Positions 39,017 through 49,680 are shown, counted from the stretch's first letter. The stretch: 64,000 nucleotides of DNA from Pseudomonas batumici (GCF_000820515.1 NZ_JXDG01000009.1:1-64000), one strand, 5' to 3'. Numbers and translations are program-made. The notes: a model not told the origin generated them from the sequence alone.

Positions 39017-40114
39017 ATTAAACCGCTTTTTGCCAAAGGCCCCTCATTGGGCGTTCGCTTGCTGGTGCTGGTCGTGCTATCGGTCGCGCTGATGGTGGTC
39101 GATGCCCGTTTCACGCTGCTCAAGCCGGTGCGCAGCCAGATGTCGCTGGTGCTGATGCAGTCGTACTGGATCACCGATCTGCCGCAGCGCTTGTGGCAAG
39201 GCGTGGCCAGTCAGTTCGGCAGTCGTACCGAACTGGTCGCCGAGAACGAAAAACTCCAGACCGAAAACCTGCTGTTGCAAGGGCGCCTGCAAAAACTCGC
39301 GGCCTTGACCGAGCAGAACGTGCGCCTGCGCGAGTTGCTCAACTCCTCGGCGCTGGTCAACGAGAAGGTCGAGGTGGCCGAGCTGATCGGCATGGACCCC
39401 AACCCCTTCACCCATCGCATCATCATCAACAAGGGCGAGCGTGACGGTGTGGTCCTCGGGCAGCCGGTGCTCGATGCCCGCGGCCTGATGGGCCAGGTGG
39501 TCGAGTTGATGCCCTACACCTCGCGTGTATTGCTGCTCACCGACACCACCCACAGTATTCCGGTACAGGTCAACCGCAACGGCCTGCGGGCCATTGCCAG
39601 CGGCACCGGCAATCCCGAGCGCCTCGAACTGCGCCACGTCGCCGACACCGCCGATATCAAGGAAGGCGACCTGCTGGTCAGTTCCGGCCTGGGCCAGCGT
39701 TTCCCGGCGGGTTACCCGGTGGCGACGGTCAAGGAAGTGATTCACGACTCCGGCCAGCCGTTTGCCATCGTCCGTGCCGTGCCGACGGCGGCGTTGAACC
39801 GCAGCCGGTACCTGTTGCTGGTGTTCAGTGACAGCCGCACCCCGGAAGAGCGGGCCAACGAAGCGGCGCAGGCCCAGGAAGCGGATCGCCAGGGTGGTGA
39901 CGGCGCGCCCGTGGTGCCGGCCACGGTGCCCAAGGCCGCTGCCGCGCCAGCGACGCCCGCCAAACCGGCTGCCGCGCCGGCGACACCCGCGAAACCGGCT
40001 GCCGCACCGGCAACCCCGGCCAAGCCGGCGCATGCCGCCAAGCCAACGGCTGCCAAACCACCCGCCAGCAAGCCGCCGGCGGCGACACGGGCAGCCCCCC
40101 GGACGGAGGAATAA
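39017..40114 (+). CDS. mreC: Rod shape-determining protein MreC, possible ATT start
   Basis: The 365-residue form has one membrane anchor (VRLLVLVVLSVALMVVDARF), a coiled coil (LVAENEKLQTENLLLQGRLQKL) and the periplasmic beta domains (INKGERDGVVLGQPVLDARGLMGQV). No ATG or GTG occurs in frame before the anchor. GGGAGG (39003-39008) is eight bases before ATT at 39017, which would add the KPLFAKGPS segment that fits the family; TTG at 39047 is the alternative (355 residues). The C-terminus carries three 10-residue AAAPATPAKP repeats and a further Ala/Pro/Lys tail. Confidence 0.9.
   Translation: MKPLFAKGPSLGVRLLVLVVLSVALMVVDARFTLLKPVRSQMSLVLMQSYWITDLPQRLWQGVASQFGSRTELVAENEKLQTENLLLQGRLQKLAALTEQNVRLRELLNSSALVNEKVEVAELIGMDPNPFTHRIIINKGERDGVVLGQPVLDARGLMGQVVELMPYTSRVLLLTDTTHSIPVQVNRNGLRAIASGTGNPERLELRHVADTADIKEGDLLVSSGLGQRFPAGYPVATVKEVIHDSGQPFAIVRAVPTAALNRSRYLLLVFSDSRTPEERANEAAQAQEADRQGGDGAPVVPATVPKAAAAPATPAKPAAAPATPAKPAAAPATPAKPAHAAKPTAAKPPASKPPAATRAAPRTEE
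39938..40027 (+). repeat. Three 30-bp tandem repeats in mreC
   Basis: Units 39938-39967, 39968-39997 and 39998-40027 each encode AAAPATPAKP with only a few synonymous differences. They lie in the Ala/Pro-rich periplasmic tail of MreC. Confidence 0.9.
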
Positions 40115-40605
40115 TGGCTGGTACCACCTTATCCCGAAATGGCTGGATCGTCTGGCTGACCTTCGCCATCGGCCTGCTGCTCAGCGTCTCGCCGCTGCCG
40201 CAGTTCATGGAGATCCTGCGTCCGCTCTGGCTGGCGCTGTTGCTGGCGTTCTGGGCGCTGTACCTGCCGCACCAGATCGGCATGGTCACCGCGTTCCTTC
40301 TGGGTCTGGCCGAAGACGTGCTCTACGGCACCCTGCTGGGCCAGAACGCGCTGATCCTGACCCTCATCACCTTCCTCGTACTGTCGCTGCAACAACGCCT
40401 GCGGATGTTCCCGATGTGGCAACAGAGCCTGGTGATCCTGGTGATCTTCGGCCTGGCGCAGTTGGTGCAACTCTGGCTCAGTGCCTTGACCGGCAACCGT
40501 CAACCGACCCTGGCACTGGTGCTGCCGGCCCTGGTCAGTGCCTTGCTCTGGCCCTGGGTCAGCTTTGGTCTGCGCGGATTGCGCCGACGCTTCAAAATCA
40601 ACTGA
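40114..40605 (+). CDS. mreD: Rod shape-determining protein MreD
   Basis: The 163-residue inner membrane protein has about five hydrophobic segments and the MreD pattern LAEDVLYGTLLGQNALILTLITFLV. Its ATG shares one base with the mreC stop (TAATG), so translation is coupled. GGAGGA precedes it. Confidence 0.95.
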   Translation: MAGTTLSRNGWIVWLTFAIGLLLSVSPLPQFMEILRPLWLALLLAFWALYLPHQIGMVTAFLLGLAEDVLYGTLLGQNALILTLITFLVLSLQQRLRMFPMWQQSLVILVIFGLAQLVQLWLSALTGNRQPTLALVLPALVSALLWPWVSFGLRGLRRRFKIN

Positions 40606-40689
40606 CAGGATCTCGCGTGCCATTTCCGGGTGAGCTGCCGATCCTGCTGACACAGCTCCTATAAAGAGTCCTGACATGGAGATGTCTCG

Positions 40690-41295
40690 ATGACCTCGCT
40701 CTACCTGGCTTCCGGCTCACCGCGTCGGCGTGAACTGCTGACCCAGATCGGCGTGCCGTTCAGCGTCATCAGTGCCGATATCGACGAAACCCCGCTACCC
40801 GATGAAAGCCCGCTGGCCTATGTCGAGCGCCTGGCGCGGGCCAAGGCCGCGGCCGGACGCGCTCGCCTGGGCGTCACGCAAGCCGCGGCCGGTACCTGTG
40901 TGCTGGGTGCCGACACCGCCGTGGTGCTGGACGGTCGGATTCTCGGCAAGCCGCTGGATGAAGCGGATGCGCAGGCGATGTTGCTGGCCTTGTCCGCTCG
41001 CGAACACGAAGTGCTGACCGCCATTGCCGTGCTCAACGGTGAGCGCTGCGAGTCGCGGGTGGTGCGCAGCCTGGTGAAATTTCGCTCGATAAGCGCAGAA
41101 GAAACTCATGCCTATTGGTCCAGCGGCGAGCCGCGGGACAAGGCGGGCGCCTATGCTATTCAAGGTCTGGCGGCGGTTTTCGTGGCCGGGCTGAATGGCA
41201 GTTACTCCGCCGTCGTCGGCCTGCCCGTGTGCGAAACCGCAGAACTGCTCGGCCATTTCGGCATACCCTGTTGGCAAAACCTTGTCGTGCGCTGA
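40690..41295 (+). CDS. Maf-family nucleoside triphosphate pyrophosphatase
   Basis: The 201-residue protein has the Maf signature [18 protein letters not shown] and the later [18 protein letters not shown] and [34 protein letters not shown], as in the YhdE branch that hydrolyses dTTP and UTP. It may limit cell division, as proposed for Maf. It follows mreD by 84 bases and precedes rng, the standard mreBCD-maf-rng order. Confidence 0.93.
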   Translation: MTSLYLASGSPRRRELLTQIGVPFSVISADIDETPLPDESPLAYVERLARAKAAAGRARLGVTQAAAGTCVLGADTAVVLDGRILGKPLDEADAQAMLLALSAREHEVLTAIAVLNGERCESRVVRSLVKFRSISAEETHAYWSSGEPRDKAGAYAIQGLAAVFVAGLNGSYSAVVGLPVCETAELLGHFGIPCWQNLVVR

Positions 41296-41354
41296 TTGCC
41301 GCACGCCCGTGATACGGCAATTTTATTGTGAATACGCCTGAACGAGACCCAGCC

Positions 41355-42812
41355 ATGAGTGAAGAGATCCTGATCAACATCACGCCAATGGAATCGCGCG
41401 TGGCGGTGGTAGAGAACGGTGTGTTGCAAGAGGTTCATGTCGAACGCACGCAGAAGCGTGGCATCGTCGGCAATATCTACAAGGGCAAGGTGGTGCGGGT
41501 ACTGCCGGGGATGCAGGCAGCGTTCGTCGACATCGGCCTGGACCGGGCGGCCTTTATCCATGCCTCGGAAATCTCCATGCGCGAAGGTCCGGCGGTGGAG
41601 AGCATCAGCGCGCTGGTTCACGAAGGGCAGAGCCTGGTGGTGCAAGTCACCAAGGACCCCATCGGCACCAAGGGCGCGCGCCTGACCACGCAACTGTCGA
41701 TCCCGTCGCGTTACCTGGTGTACATGCCGCGCACCGCCCATGTCGGCATTTCCCTGAAGATCGAGGACGAAGCCGAGCGCGAGCGCCTCAAGCAGGTGGT
41801 CAGCGATTGCGTTGCCCGCGAAGGCATCACCGAAGCCGGCGGTTTTATCCTGCGCACGGCGGCCGAAGGTGCCGGGGCGGACGAGATCATGATGGACATC
41901 CGCTACCTGCGGCGCCTCTGGGACCAGATCGGCGCGCAGATCAAGACCATCGGCGCGCCCAGCGTGATCTACGAAGACCTCGGCCTGGCCCTGCGCACCC
42001 TGCGTGATCTGGTCAGCCCGAAGATCGAGAAGATTCGCATCGACTCGCGGGAAACCTTCCAGAAGACCACGCAGTTCGTCGCCGAACTGATGCCGGAAAT
42101 CGCCGACCGCCTGGAGCACTACCCCGGCGAACGGCCGATCTTCGACCTGTATGGTGTCGAGGACGAGATCCAGAAGGCCCTGGAGCGCAAGGTCCCGCTC
42201 AAGTCCGGCGGCTACCTGGTGGTGGACCCGGCGGAAGCCATGAGCACCATCGACGTCAACACCGGGGCGTTCGTCGGTCATCGCAACCTCGAAGAAACCA
42301 TCTTCAAGACCAATCTCGAAGCGGCTACCGCCATTGCCCGGCAACTGCGCCTGCGCAACCTCGGCGGGATCATCATCATCGATTTCATCGACATGGAAGA
42401 CGAGGAGCACCAGCGCCAGGTCCTGCGGACCCTGGAAAAGCAGCTGGAACGCGATCACGCCAAGACCAATATCATCGGCATCACCGAGCTGGGCCTGGTG
42501 CAGATGACCCGCAAGCGCACGCGCGAGAGCCTCGAACAGGTGCTGTGCGAACCCTGCAACTGCTGCCAGGGGCGCGGCAAGCTGAAGACCCCGGAAACGG
42601 TTTGCTACGAGATTTTTCGTGAAATCCTGCGTGAAGCCCGCGCCTACCAGGCCGAAGGTTATAGAGTGTTGGCCAACCAGAAAGTCGTCGACCGTCTGCT
42701 GGATGAAGAGTCCGGCAACGTCGCCGAGCTGGAAGGCTTTATCGGCCGCACCATTCGTTTCCAGGTCGAGACCATGTATTCCCAGGAACAATATGACGTG
42801 GTGCTGCTCTGA
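41355..42812 (+). CDS. rng: Ribonuclease G
   Basis: The 485-residue endonuclease (CafA) processes 16S rRNA 5' ends and mRNAs. The S1 domain (GNIYKGKVVRVLPGMQAAFVDIGLDRAAFIH), catalytic region (LVVDPAEAMSTIDVNTG and GGIIIIDFIDM) and the zinc-link CEPCNCC are present. It lacks the long C-terminal degradosome scaffold of RNase E, confirming RNase G. The ATG at 41355 is preferred to a GTG at 41328. Confidence 0.96.
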   Translation: MSEEILINITPMESRVAVVENGVLQEVHVERTQKRGIVGNIYKGKVVRVLPGMQAAFVDIGLDRAAFIHASEISMREGPAVESISALVHEGQSLVVQVTKDPIGTKGARLTTQLSIPSRYLVYMPRTAHVGISLKIEDEAERERLKQVVSDCVAREGITEAGGFILRTAAEGAGADEIMMDIRYLRRLWDQIGAQIKTIGAPSVIYEDLGLALRTLRDLVSPKIEKIRIDSRETFQKTTQFVAELMPEIADRLEHYPGERPIFDLYGVEDEIQKALERKVPLKSGGYLVVDPAEAMSTIDVNTGAFVGHRNLEETIFKTNLEAATAIARQLRLRNLGGIIIIDFIDMEDEEHQRQVLRTLEKQLERDHAKTNIIGITELGLVQMTRKRTRESLEQVLCEPCNCCQGRGKLKTPETVCYEIFREILREARAYQAEGYRVLANQKVVDRLLDEESGNVAELEGFIGRTIRFQVETMYSQEQYDVVLL

Positions 42813-42890
42813 TTTCCCGTATTGAAGAAAGCCTGCCTGCTCGGTCCTGCATCGGCCTTTTTATCGAACCTTGCCTGAGGGGACACTGAC

Positions 42891-45800
42891 ATGGAGCGTC
42901 TGACACGCTTTGTTGCCGGCCTGGCCCGCTGGAGCTTGGGGCTGGGGGCGCTGCTGCTGGTGCTGGTGGCGTTGTATGCCAGCCTCGGCCGGCAACTGGT
43001 GCCGCTGGTGGCCGAGTATCGCGCCGAGGCCGAAGACAAGGCCCAGGCCGCCTTGGGCCTGCCGCTGGCCATCGGCAGCCTGGAAGGGCGCTGGCACGGC
43101 CTGACCCCGGTGCTGCTGGCCCATGACGTGAAGGTCGGCGAGGGGGCTTCGGCGTTGTTGCTGGACAAGGTCCAGGTGGTTCCCGATCTCTGGGCCAGCC
43201 TGCGGGCGCGGGAAGTCCGTATTGCCCATCTTGAGCTGGGCGGCCTGCAACTGAGCCTGAAAGAAGACCGGGACGGCCACTGGGCGCTCCAGGGTTTTCC
43301 GGTGCAGGACGACCAGCCGCTGGACCCCGGGCAGTTGCTGACGCGCCTGCAAATGATCAGGCAGCTTTCGCTGCTCGACAGCCAGGTGACCTTGCAGCCT
43401 TTCGGCGAGTCGCCGCTGACCCTGACTTACGTCGGTCTCAACCTGGAGAGCGGTGCTTCCCGCCAGCGCCTCGACCTGCGTCTGACGTTGCCCGATGGCC
43501 AGCCCCTGGCCCTGAACCTGAAAACCCGCGTGCAGGCCAGCGACTGGCGCAACGGCATGGTGCAAGCCTACCTGAGCCTGCCGCAAAGCGACTGGGCGCG
43601 CTGGCTGCCGGCGCGCCTGAGCGGACAATGGAAGCTCACCGAGCTCAAGGCCGGTGGCGAGTTCTGGTTGAACTGGACCGATGGGGCGCTGCAGAGTGCC
43701 GTGGCCCGGCTTAATGCACCGCGATTCCAGGGGGCTTATGCCGGACGCAAGGCGGCCAGCATCGACAACCTGGCCCTCAACGCCTTTATCCGACACACCG
43801 GGCAGGGTTACGACGTGCAGCTCGACTCCCTGGCCATGAGCCTGGGCAAGACGCGCTGGGAAAGCCGCCTGCAATTGCAGCAGCTCGCCGCCACCGACAA
43901 GGAGCAGGAGCGCTGGCACCTGCAGGCCGATCGCCTGGACCTGACGCCGATCACCCCCTTGCTCGACGCCCTGGCGCCCTTGCCCGAGGGGTTGGCCACG
44001 GCCATCGATCACCTGAAGGTCACCGGTGCGCTGCGTAATGTGCTGCTGGATTACCGCCCCCAGGAAAGCGGCGACCAGAAGCTGAGTTTCGCGGCGAACC
44101 TGGAGCGGGTCGGCTTCGATGCCTACCATGGCGCCCCGGCGGCGCGTAACGTCAGCGGCAGCATCAGCGGTGACCTGGGCCAGGGCGAACTGCGCCTGGA
44201 CAGCAAGGATTTCTCCCTGCACCTGTACCCGATCTTCAACAATCCCTGGCAATACCTGCAGGCCAATGCCCGCCTGACCTGGCGCCTGGACCAGGAAGGT
44301 TTCACGCTGATCGCGCCCTACATCAAGGTGCTGGGGGAGGAGGGCAAGATCGCCGCCGACTTCCTCATTCGCCTGCACTTCGCCCAGGGCACGGAAGACT
44401 ACATGGACCTGCGGGTCGGCCTCGTGGATGGCGAGGGGCGCTACACGTCCAAGTACCTGCCGGCGGTGTTGAGCCCGGCGCTGGACGAATGGCTGCGCAG
44501 TTCGATTCTGCATGGCGCGGTGGAGCAGGGTTTCTTCCAGTACCAGGGCTCGTTGAACCACGACGCATCGGCCGCGGCGCGCAGTATCAGCCTGTTCTTC
44601 AAGGTTCATGACGCGGAGTTGGCGTTCCAGCCGGGCTGGCCCCATGTCAGCAAGGTCAAGGGCGATGTCTTCATCGAGGACAGCGGGGTACGGATCAAGG
44701 CCAGCGAAGGCCAGCTGCTCGACACCCAGGTCCGCGACATCGCGGTCAACATTCCCCATGTGCCCAGCGGACAACACAGCCGCATGTTCCTCGATGGCAA
44801 CTTTGCCGGGGGGCTGGGCGATGGCCTGAAGATTCTCCAGGAAGCCCCGATCGGCACCGCCTCGACCTTTGCCGGTTGGCAGGCCAATGGCGACCTGTCG
44901 GGCAAGGTGAGCCTGGATGTGCCACTGGTCAAGGCCGAGGAGCCGAAGATCCTGGTGGAGTTCAAGGCCGACAAGGCCAACCTCAAGCTGCCTGACCCGG
45001 CCCTGGAGCTGAGCCAGCTCAAGGGTAATTTCCGTTTCGACAGCGCCAAGGGCCTGAGCGCCGACAACATCAGTGCCCAGGCGTTCGAGCGGCCCGTCAC
45101 CGCGCAGATTTTCGCCGATGGCAAACCGGGCAGCCTCAATACCCGGGTCGTGGCCAAGGGGCAGGTGGCGATCAAGCGGCTCAGCGACTGGCTGGGTGTC
45201 AGTCAGCCGTTACCGATCTCGGGTGACCTGCCTTACCAGTTGCAGCTGACGCTGAACGGTGCCGACAGCCAGTTGATGATCAACTCCAACCTCAAGGGGG
45301 TTGCCGTCGACTTGCCGGCACCGTTCGGCCTGCCGGCGAGCCAAGGTCGCGACAGCATGTTCCGCATGACCCTGCAAGGCCCCGAGCGGCGTTACTGGTT
45401 CGATTACGGCAATCTGGCCAACTTCACCTTTGCCGCACCGAACGGCAAGCTCGGCGAGGGGCGTGGCGAGCTGCTCCTCGGTGAAGGCGATGCCCAGCTA
45501 CCGGCGACCAAGGGCCTGCGGGTTCGCGGGGTCTTGTCGGAGCTCGACCTGGGGGCCTGGCAGGCTGTCGCCGACCGTTATGCGGGGCAGGATTCGGGCG
45601 GCAGTGCCAAGCAATTGCTCAGCAGTGAGGACTTGAAGGTCGACAAGCTCAGTGCTTTCGGCCTCCAGTTCGACCAGGTGACTCTGCAGATGGCCCATGG
45701 CGCCAATGCCTGGGGCTTGCAGATCGACAGTCAGCAGGTCAAGGGCAGCATGACTTTGCCGGATGCCAAGGGCGTTCCGATTGGCGTCAAGCTGGCCTAT

Positions 45801-46706
45801 GTGCGTCTGCCGGCGCCGGACCCGAAAGTGGTAGCCGATGAGAATGCGCCGGACCCGCTGGCTTCGGTCGATCCCCGGCAGATTCCGGCGGTGGACTTGA
45901 GTATCGAGAAACTGTTCCAGGGCAATGACCTGGTGGGCGCCTGGTCGCTCAAGGCGCGTCCGACGCCCCAGGGCATCAAGCTCAATGACCTCAGTCTCGG
46001 CCTCAAGGGCATGTTGCTGCAAGGTTCCGGCGGTTGGGAAGGCGTACCCGGCACCAGCGTCAGCTGGTTCAACGGGCGCCTGGAAGGCAAGAACCTGGCG
46101 GATGTGCTCAAGGCCTGGAGCTTCGCCCCGACGGTCACCAGTGACGATTTCAACATCGACGTCGACGGCCGCTGGCCCGGCTCGCCGGCCTGGGTCGGGC
46201 CCAAGCGCTTCTCGGGCAGTATCGATGCGACCTTCAACAGGGGTCAGTTCGTCGAGGCCGATGGCGGTGCCCAGGCACTGCGGGTGTTCGGCCTGTTGAA
46301 CTTCAACTCCATCGGTCGTCGCCTGCGCCTGGACTTTTCCGACCTGCTGGGCAAAGGCCTGAGCTATGACCGGGTCAAGGGGCTGCTGGTGGCCAGCGAG
46401 GGGGTGTATGTGACACGTAACCCGATCACCCTGACGGGGCCTTCGAGCAACCTGGAACTCAACGGCACCCTCGATATGGTCGCCGACCGGGTCGATGCCA
46501 AGCTGCTGGTGACCTTGCCGGTGACCAACAACCTGCCGATTGCCGCGTTGATCGTCGGCGCGCCGGCCGTCGGCGGTGCACTGTTCCTGATCGACAAGTT
46601 GATCGGCGACCGGGTGGCCCGCTTCGCCAGTGTGAAATACACCGTCACCGGTCCCTGGAAAGAACCGAAGATCACCTTCGACAAGCCGTTTGACAAGTCG
46701 AAGTAA
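42891..46706 (+). CDS. yhdP: YhdP-family AsmA-like protein
   Basis: The 1271-residue protein has one N-terminal membrane anchor (residues about 11-35) and a very long periplasmic part built from repeated beta-rich segments, ending in an AsmA-like C-terminal domain (GLLNFNSIGRRLRLDFSDLLGKGLSYD). YhdP, TamB and YdbH are known to form bridges that carry phospholipids to the outer membrane. GGGGAC lies just upstream of the start. It follows rng by 78 bases, the conserved order. Confidence 0.93.
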   Translation: MERLTRFVAGLARWSLGLGALLLVLVALYASLGRQLVPLVAEYRAEAEDKAQAALGLPLAIGSLEGRWHGLTPVLLAHDVKVGEGASALLLDKVQVVPDLWASLRAREVRIAHLELGGLQLSLKEDRDGHWALQGFPVQDDQPLDPGQLLTRLQMIRQLSLLDSQVTLQPFGESPLTLTYVGLNLESGASRQRLDLRLTLPDGQPLALNLKTRVQASDWRNGMVQAYLSLPQSDWARWLPARLSGQWKLTELKAGGEFWLNWTDGALQSAVARLNAPRFQGAYAGRKAASIDNLALNAFIRHTGQGYDVQLDSLAMSLGKTRWESRLQLQQLAATDKEQERWHLQADRLDLTPITPLLDALAPLPEGLATAIDHLKVTGALRNVLLDYRPQESGDQKLSFAANLERVGFDAYHGAPAARNVSGSISGDLGQGELRLDSKDFSLHLYPIFNNPWQYLQANARLTWRLDQEGFTLIAPYIKVLGEEGKIAADFLIRLHFAQGTEDYMDLRVGLVDGEGRYTSKYLPAVLSPALDEWLRSSILHGAVEQGFFQYQGSLNHDASAAARSISLFFKVHDAELAFQPGWPHVSKVKGDVFIEDSGVRIKASEGQLLDTQVRDIAVNIPHVPSGQHSRMFLDGNFAGGLGDGLKILQEAPIGTASTFAGWQANGDLSGKVSLDVPLVKAEEPKILVEFKADKANLKLPDPALELSQLKGNFRFDSAKGLSADNISAQAFERPVTAQIFADGKPGSLNTRVVAKGQVAIKRLSDWLGVSQPLPISGDLPYQLQLTLNGADSQLMINSNLKGVAVDLPAPFGLPASQGRDSMFRMTLQGPERRYWFDYGNLANFTFAAPNGKLGEGRGELLLGEGDAQLPATKGLRVRGVLSELDLGAWQAVADRYAGQDSGGSAKQLLSSEDLKVDKLSAFGLQFDQVTLQMAHGANAWGLQIDSQQVKGSMTLPDAKGVPIGVKLAYVRLPAPDPKVVADENAPDPLASVDPRQIPAVDLSIEKLFQGNDLVGAWSLKARPTPQGIKLNDLSLGLKGMLLQGSGGWEGVPGTSVSWFNGRLEGKNLADVLKAWSFAPTVTSDDFNIDVDGRWPGSPAWVGPKRFSGSIDATFNRGQFVEADGGAQALRVFGLLNFNSIGRRLRLDFSDLLGKGLSYDRVKGLLVASEGVYVTRNPITLTGPSSNLELNGTLDMVADRVDAKLLVTLPVTNNLPIAALIVGAPAVGGALFLIDKLIGDRVARFASVKYTVTGPWKEPKITFDKPFDKSK

Positions 46707-46799
46707 GGCCCCGGCGAAAAGCTGTTGCGCCGACACTATTTGTACTGGGCGTGCAGCTGCATGGAGTAGCATGGCGCCATACCCTTGAAGGAGTGCGCC

Positions 46800-47645
46800 A
46801 TGACCTTTTCCGTCATTCAGATGGTCAGCCAGAGCGATGTGCTGGCCAACCTGGCCCAGGCCCGCACGCTGCTGGAGCGCGCTGCCGAGGGCGGAGCGCG
46901 GCTGGCCGTGCTGCCGGAAAATTTCGCCGCCATGGGCCGTCGCGACGTCGCCGAGATCGGTCGGGCCGAAGCCCTGGGCATCGGTCCGATCCTGCCCTGG
47001 TTGAAACAGGCCGCCCGCGACCTCAAGTTATGGATAGTGGCGGGCACCTTGCCGTTGCCGCCCGTCGACCAGCCGAATGCCAAGGCCAATGCCTGCTCGC
47101 TGTTGATCGACGAGCAGGGCGAGGCGGTGGCACGTTACGACAAGCTGCATCTGTTCGATGTGGACGTGGCGGATAATCGCGGGCGTTACCGCGAATCCGA
47201 TGACTATGCTCATGGTAGCCAGGTGGTGGTGGCCGATACGCCGGTCGGTCGCCTGGGCTTGAGCGTGTGCTACGACCTGCGCTTTCCCGAGCTCTACAGC
47301 GAGTTGCGCAAGGCTGGTGCCGAATTGATTACCGCGCCCTCGGCCTTTACCGCCGTGACGGGAGCGGCGCATTGGGAGGTGCTGATTCGCGCCCGGGCCA
47401 TCGAGACCCAGTGTTACCTGCTGGCGGCGGCCCAGGGCGGCGTGCACCCGGGGCCACGGGAAACCTTTGGCCATGCGGCGATTGTCGACCCTTGGGGGCG
47501 CATCGTCGCCGAACAGGATCAAGGCGAAGCGGTGTTGTTGGCCGAACGCGACAGTCATGAACAGGCGTCCATCCGGGCGCGCATGCCGGTGGCGAGCCAT
47601 CGGCGCTTTTTCTCGCAGGGCGCGCAGCGGCCTGCATCGGAATGA
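46800..47645 (+). CDS. Nitrilase-superfamily carbon-nitrogen hydrolase
   Basis: The 281-residue enzyme has the Glu-Lys-Cys triad: Glu40 in VLPENFA, Lys115 in [11 protein letters not shown] and Cys157 in [11 protein letters not shown]. This set and length fit the Nit1/YafV-like omega-amidase or deaminated-glutathione amidase group; the exact substrate is not fixed by sequence. GAAGGAG lies six bases before the ATG. It sits between yhdP and tldD as in other Pseudomonas. Confidence 0.9.
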   Translation: MTFSVIQMVSQSDVLANLAQARTLLERAAEGGARLAVLPENFAAMGRRDVAEIGRAEALGIGPILPWLKQAARDLKLWIVAGTLPLPPVDQPNAKANACSLLIDEQGEAVARYDKLHLFDVDVADNRGRYRESDDYAHGSQVVVADTPVGRLGLSVCYDLRFPELYSELRKAGAELITAPSAFTAVTGAAHWEVLIRARAIETQCYLLAAAQGGVHPGPRETFGHAAIVDPWGRIVAEQDQGEAVLLAERDSHEQASIRARMPVASHRRFFSQGAQRPASE

Positions 47646-47664
47646 CGAAATAAGGCGCAAAATC

Positions 47665-49107
47665 ATGAGCGAGTTGTTGTCCTCAGTCAGCGAACATCTG
47701 TTGGCGCCGGGTGGCGTAACCATTGAAAGCCTGCAAGCGGTGCTGGGCGATCTGGCCGGGCCGGGCATCGACGCCGCCGACTTGTATTTCCAGGGACAGA
47801 TTTCCGAGTCCTGGGCCCTGGAAGACGGCATCGTCAAGGAAGGCAGTTTCAACCTTGACCAGGGCGTCGGCGTGCGTGCGCAGTCCGGTGAAAAAACCGG
47901 TTTTGCCTACAGCAACGCGATCACCCTCGAAGCCCTGGGCTCGGCGGCGCGTGCCGCGCGCTCGATTTCCCGGGCCGGCCAGCATGGCAAGGTCCAGGTG
48001 TTCAGCAGCCAGGATGTGACGCGCTTGTATGCGCCGGACAACCCGCTGGACGTGATGAGCCGTGCCGAGAAGGTCGAGTTGCTCAAGCGTGTCGATGTCG
48101 CCACGCGGGCCCTGGATCCGCGTATCCAGCAGGTATCGGTGAGCATGGCCGGGGTCTGGGAGCGGATTCTCGTCGCCTCCACCGATGGCGGCCTGGCGGC
48201 GGATGTCCGGCCGCTGGTGCGTTTCAATGTCAGTGTGATCGTCGAGCAGAACGGGCGTCGCGAACGCGGCGGTCATGGCGGCGGCGGGCGCACCGACTAT
48301 CGTTATTTCCTCAGCGAAGACCGGGCCATGGGCTATGCCCGCGAGGCCCTGCGCCAGGCGCTGGTCAACCTCGAGGCGATTCCCGCGCCGGCCGGCACCC
48401 TGCCGGTGGTGCTCGGCTCCGGTTGGTCCGGGGTACTGCTGCACGAGGCGGTGGGCCACGGCCTGGAAGGCGACTTCAACCGCAAGGGCAGTTCGGCCTA
48501 CAGCGGGCGGATGGGCGAAATGGTTGCGTCCAAGCTCTGCACCATCGTCGATGACGGCACCCTGGCGGGTCGTCGCGGTTCCCTGAGCGTCGACGACGAA
48601 GGCACGCCGACCGAGTGCACCACGCTGATCGAAAACGGCGTACTTAAAGGTTATATGCAGGACAAGCTCAACGCCCGGCTGATGGGCGTTGCTCGCACCG
48701 GCAACGGTCGTCGCGAATCCTACGCACACCTGCCGATGCCGCGCATGACCAACACCTACATGCTCGGCGGTGAAAGCGATCCGGCGGAAATCATCGCCTC
48801 GGTGAAGCGCGGTATCTATTGCGCCAACCTCGGCGGCGGCCAGGTGGATATCACCAGCGGCAAGTTCGTGTTCTCCACCAGCGAGGCCTACCTGATCGAG
48901 GATGGCAAGATCACTGCGCCGGTCAAGGGCGCGACCCTGATCGGCAACGGGCCGGAAGCCATGAGCCGGGTGTCGATGGTCGGCAACGACCTGGCGCTGG
49001 ACAGCGGCGTGGGTACCTGCGGCAAGGATGGGCAGTCGGTGCCGGTGGGTGTCGGCCAGCCAACCTTGAAGATCGATGCCATCACCGTGGGTGGCACGGG
49101 GGCGTAG
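47665..49107 (+). CDS. tldD: Metalloprotease TldD
   Basis: The 480-residue subunit works with PmbA (TldE) as a heterodimeric zinc protease that cleaves unfolded peptides and matures some RiPPs. The zinc motif HEAVGH is at residues 260-265. Start ATG 47665 follows the amidase stop by 19 bases. pmbA lies about 690 bases downstream, with darP between them on the other strand. Confidence 0.96.
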   Translation: MSELLSSVSEHLLAPGGVTIESLQAVLGDLAGPGIDAADLYFQGQISESWALEDGIVKEGSFNLDQGVGVRAQSGEKTGFAYSNAITLEALGSAARAARSISRAGQHGKVQVFSSQDVTRLYAPDNPLDVMSRAEKVELLKRVDVATRALDPRIQQVSVSMAGVWERILVASTDGGLAADVRPLVRFNVSVIVEQNGRRERGGHGGGGRTDYRYFLSEDRAMGYAREALRQALVNLEAIPAPAGTLPVVLGSGWSGVLLHEAVGHGLEGDFNRKGSSAYSGRMGEMVASKLCTIVDDGTLAGRRGSLSVDDEGTPTECTTLIENGVLKGYMQDKLNARLMGVARTGNGRRESYAHLPMPRMTNTYMLGGESDPAEIIASVKRGIYCANLGGGQVDITSGKFVFSTSEAYLIEDGKITAPVKGATLIGNGPEAMSRVSMVGNDLALDSGVGTCGKDGQSVPVGVGQPTLKIDAITVGGTGA

Positions 49108-49123
49108 GAAGAGTCGGAGCTTC

Positions 49124-49148
49124 GGGTGAGCGCCGGATGGGCTCACCC
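49124..49148. terminator. Hairpin between convergent tldD and darP
   Basis: GGGTGAGC and GCTCACCC (49124-49131 and 49141-49148) form an 8-bp stem with a 9-base loop in the 51-base gap between the convergent genes. There is no T-tract, so strength is uncertain. Confidence 0.5.
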
Positions 49149-49158
49149 GTGGAGAAGA

Positions 49159-49680
49159 TCAGCGCAGGCCGCGTTGAGTTTCGTCCAGCTCACGGATGTA
49201 CTTGAAGATTTTACGGCTGGAGGCCGGCGCCTTGTTCTGCGCAAGCTCGTGTTGAGCTTGGCGGATCAGGGAGCGCAGTTGCTGACGATCGGCGTCCGGG
49301 TATTCGACGACGAATTTTTCCAGTACATCGTCGGCGCCTGCGATCAGGCGATCGCGCCAGCGTTCGAGATTATGGAAACGTTCGTTGTATTGTCGGGTGG
49401 AGGCGTCGAGTTGATCCAGCAACACCAGGATGGCGTCAGTGTCCTGATCGCGCATCAGCTTGCCGATGAACTGGATATGCCGTTTACGCGCGATATGCGC
49501 GGTGTGCTTCGGCGCATCGGCCAAGGCGCGGCGCAAGCCGTCGGTCAGTGGCAGTTTGGCCAGCAGGTCGGGCTTGAGGGTGGTAAGGCGCTCGCCGAGA
49601 TCAACCAGAGCATGCAGCTCGCGTTTGACCTGGGATTTGCTTTTCTCCCCATCGAGGGAGTCGTCGTAAGAATCAACCAT
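49159..49680 (-). CDS. darP: Ribosome biogenesis factor DarP (YjgA, DUF615)
   Basis: The 173-residue, highly charged protein matches YjgA/Dar[20 protein letters not shown], the [14 protein letters not shown] core and [16 protein letters not shown] near the end. DarP binds late 50S precursors. The ATG at 49680 is the family start; the frame is open further upstream but overlaps the pmbA start region. It lies between tldD and pmbA on the opposite strand, a conserved arrangement. Confidence 0.93.
   Translation of the reverse strand: MVDSYDDSLDGEKSKSQVKRELHALVDLGERLTTLKPDLLAKLPLTDGLRRALADAPKHTAHIARKRHIQFIGKLMRDQDTDAILVLLDQLDASTRQYNERFHNLERWRDRLIAGADDVLEKFVVEYPDADRQQLRSLIRQAQHELAQNKAPASSRKIFKYIRELDETQRGLR

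Noticed and set aside
39077..40033. Minus-strand frame opposite mreC with Gly/Arg-rich repeats
   Set aside because: The repeats are the reverse image of the Ala/Pro tandem repeats of MreC.
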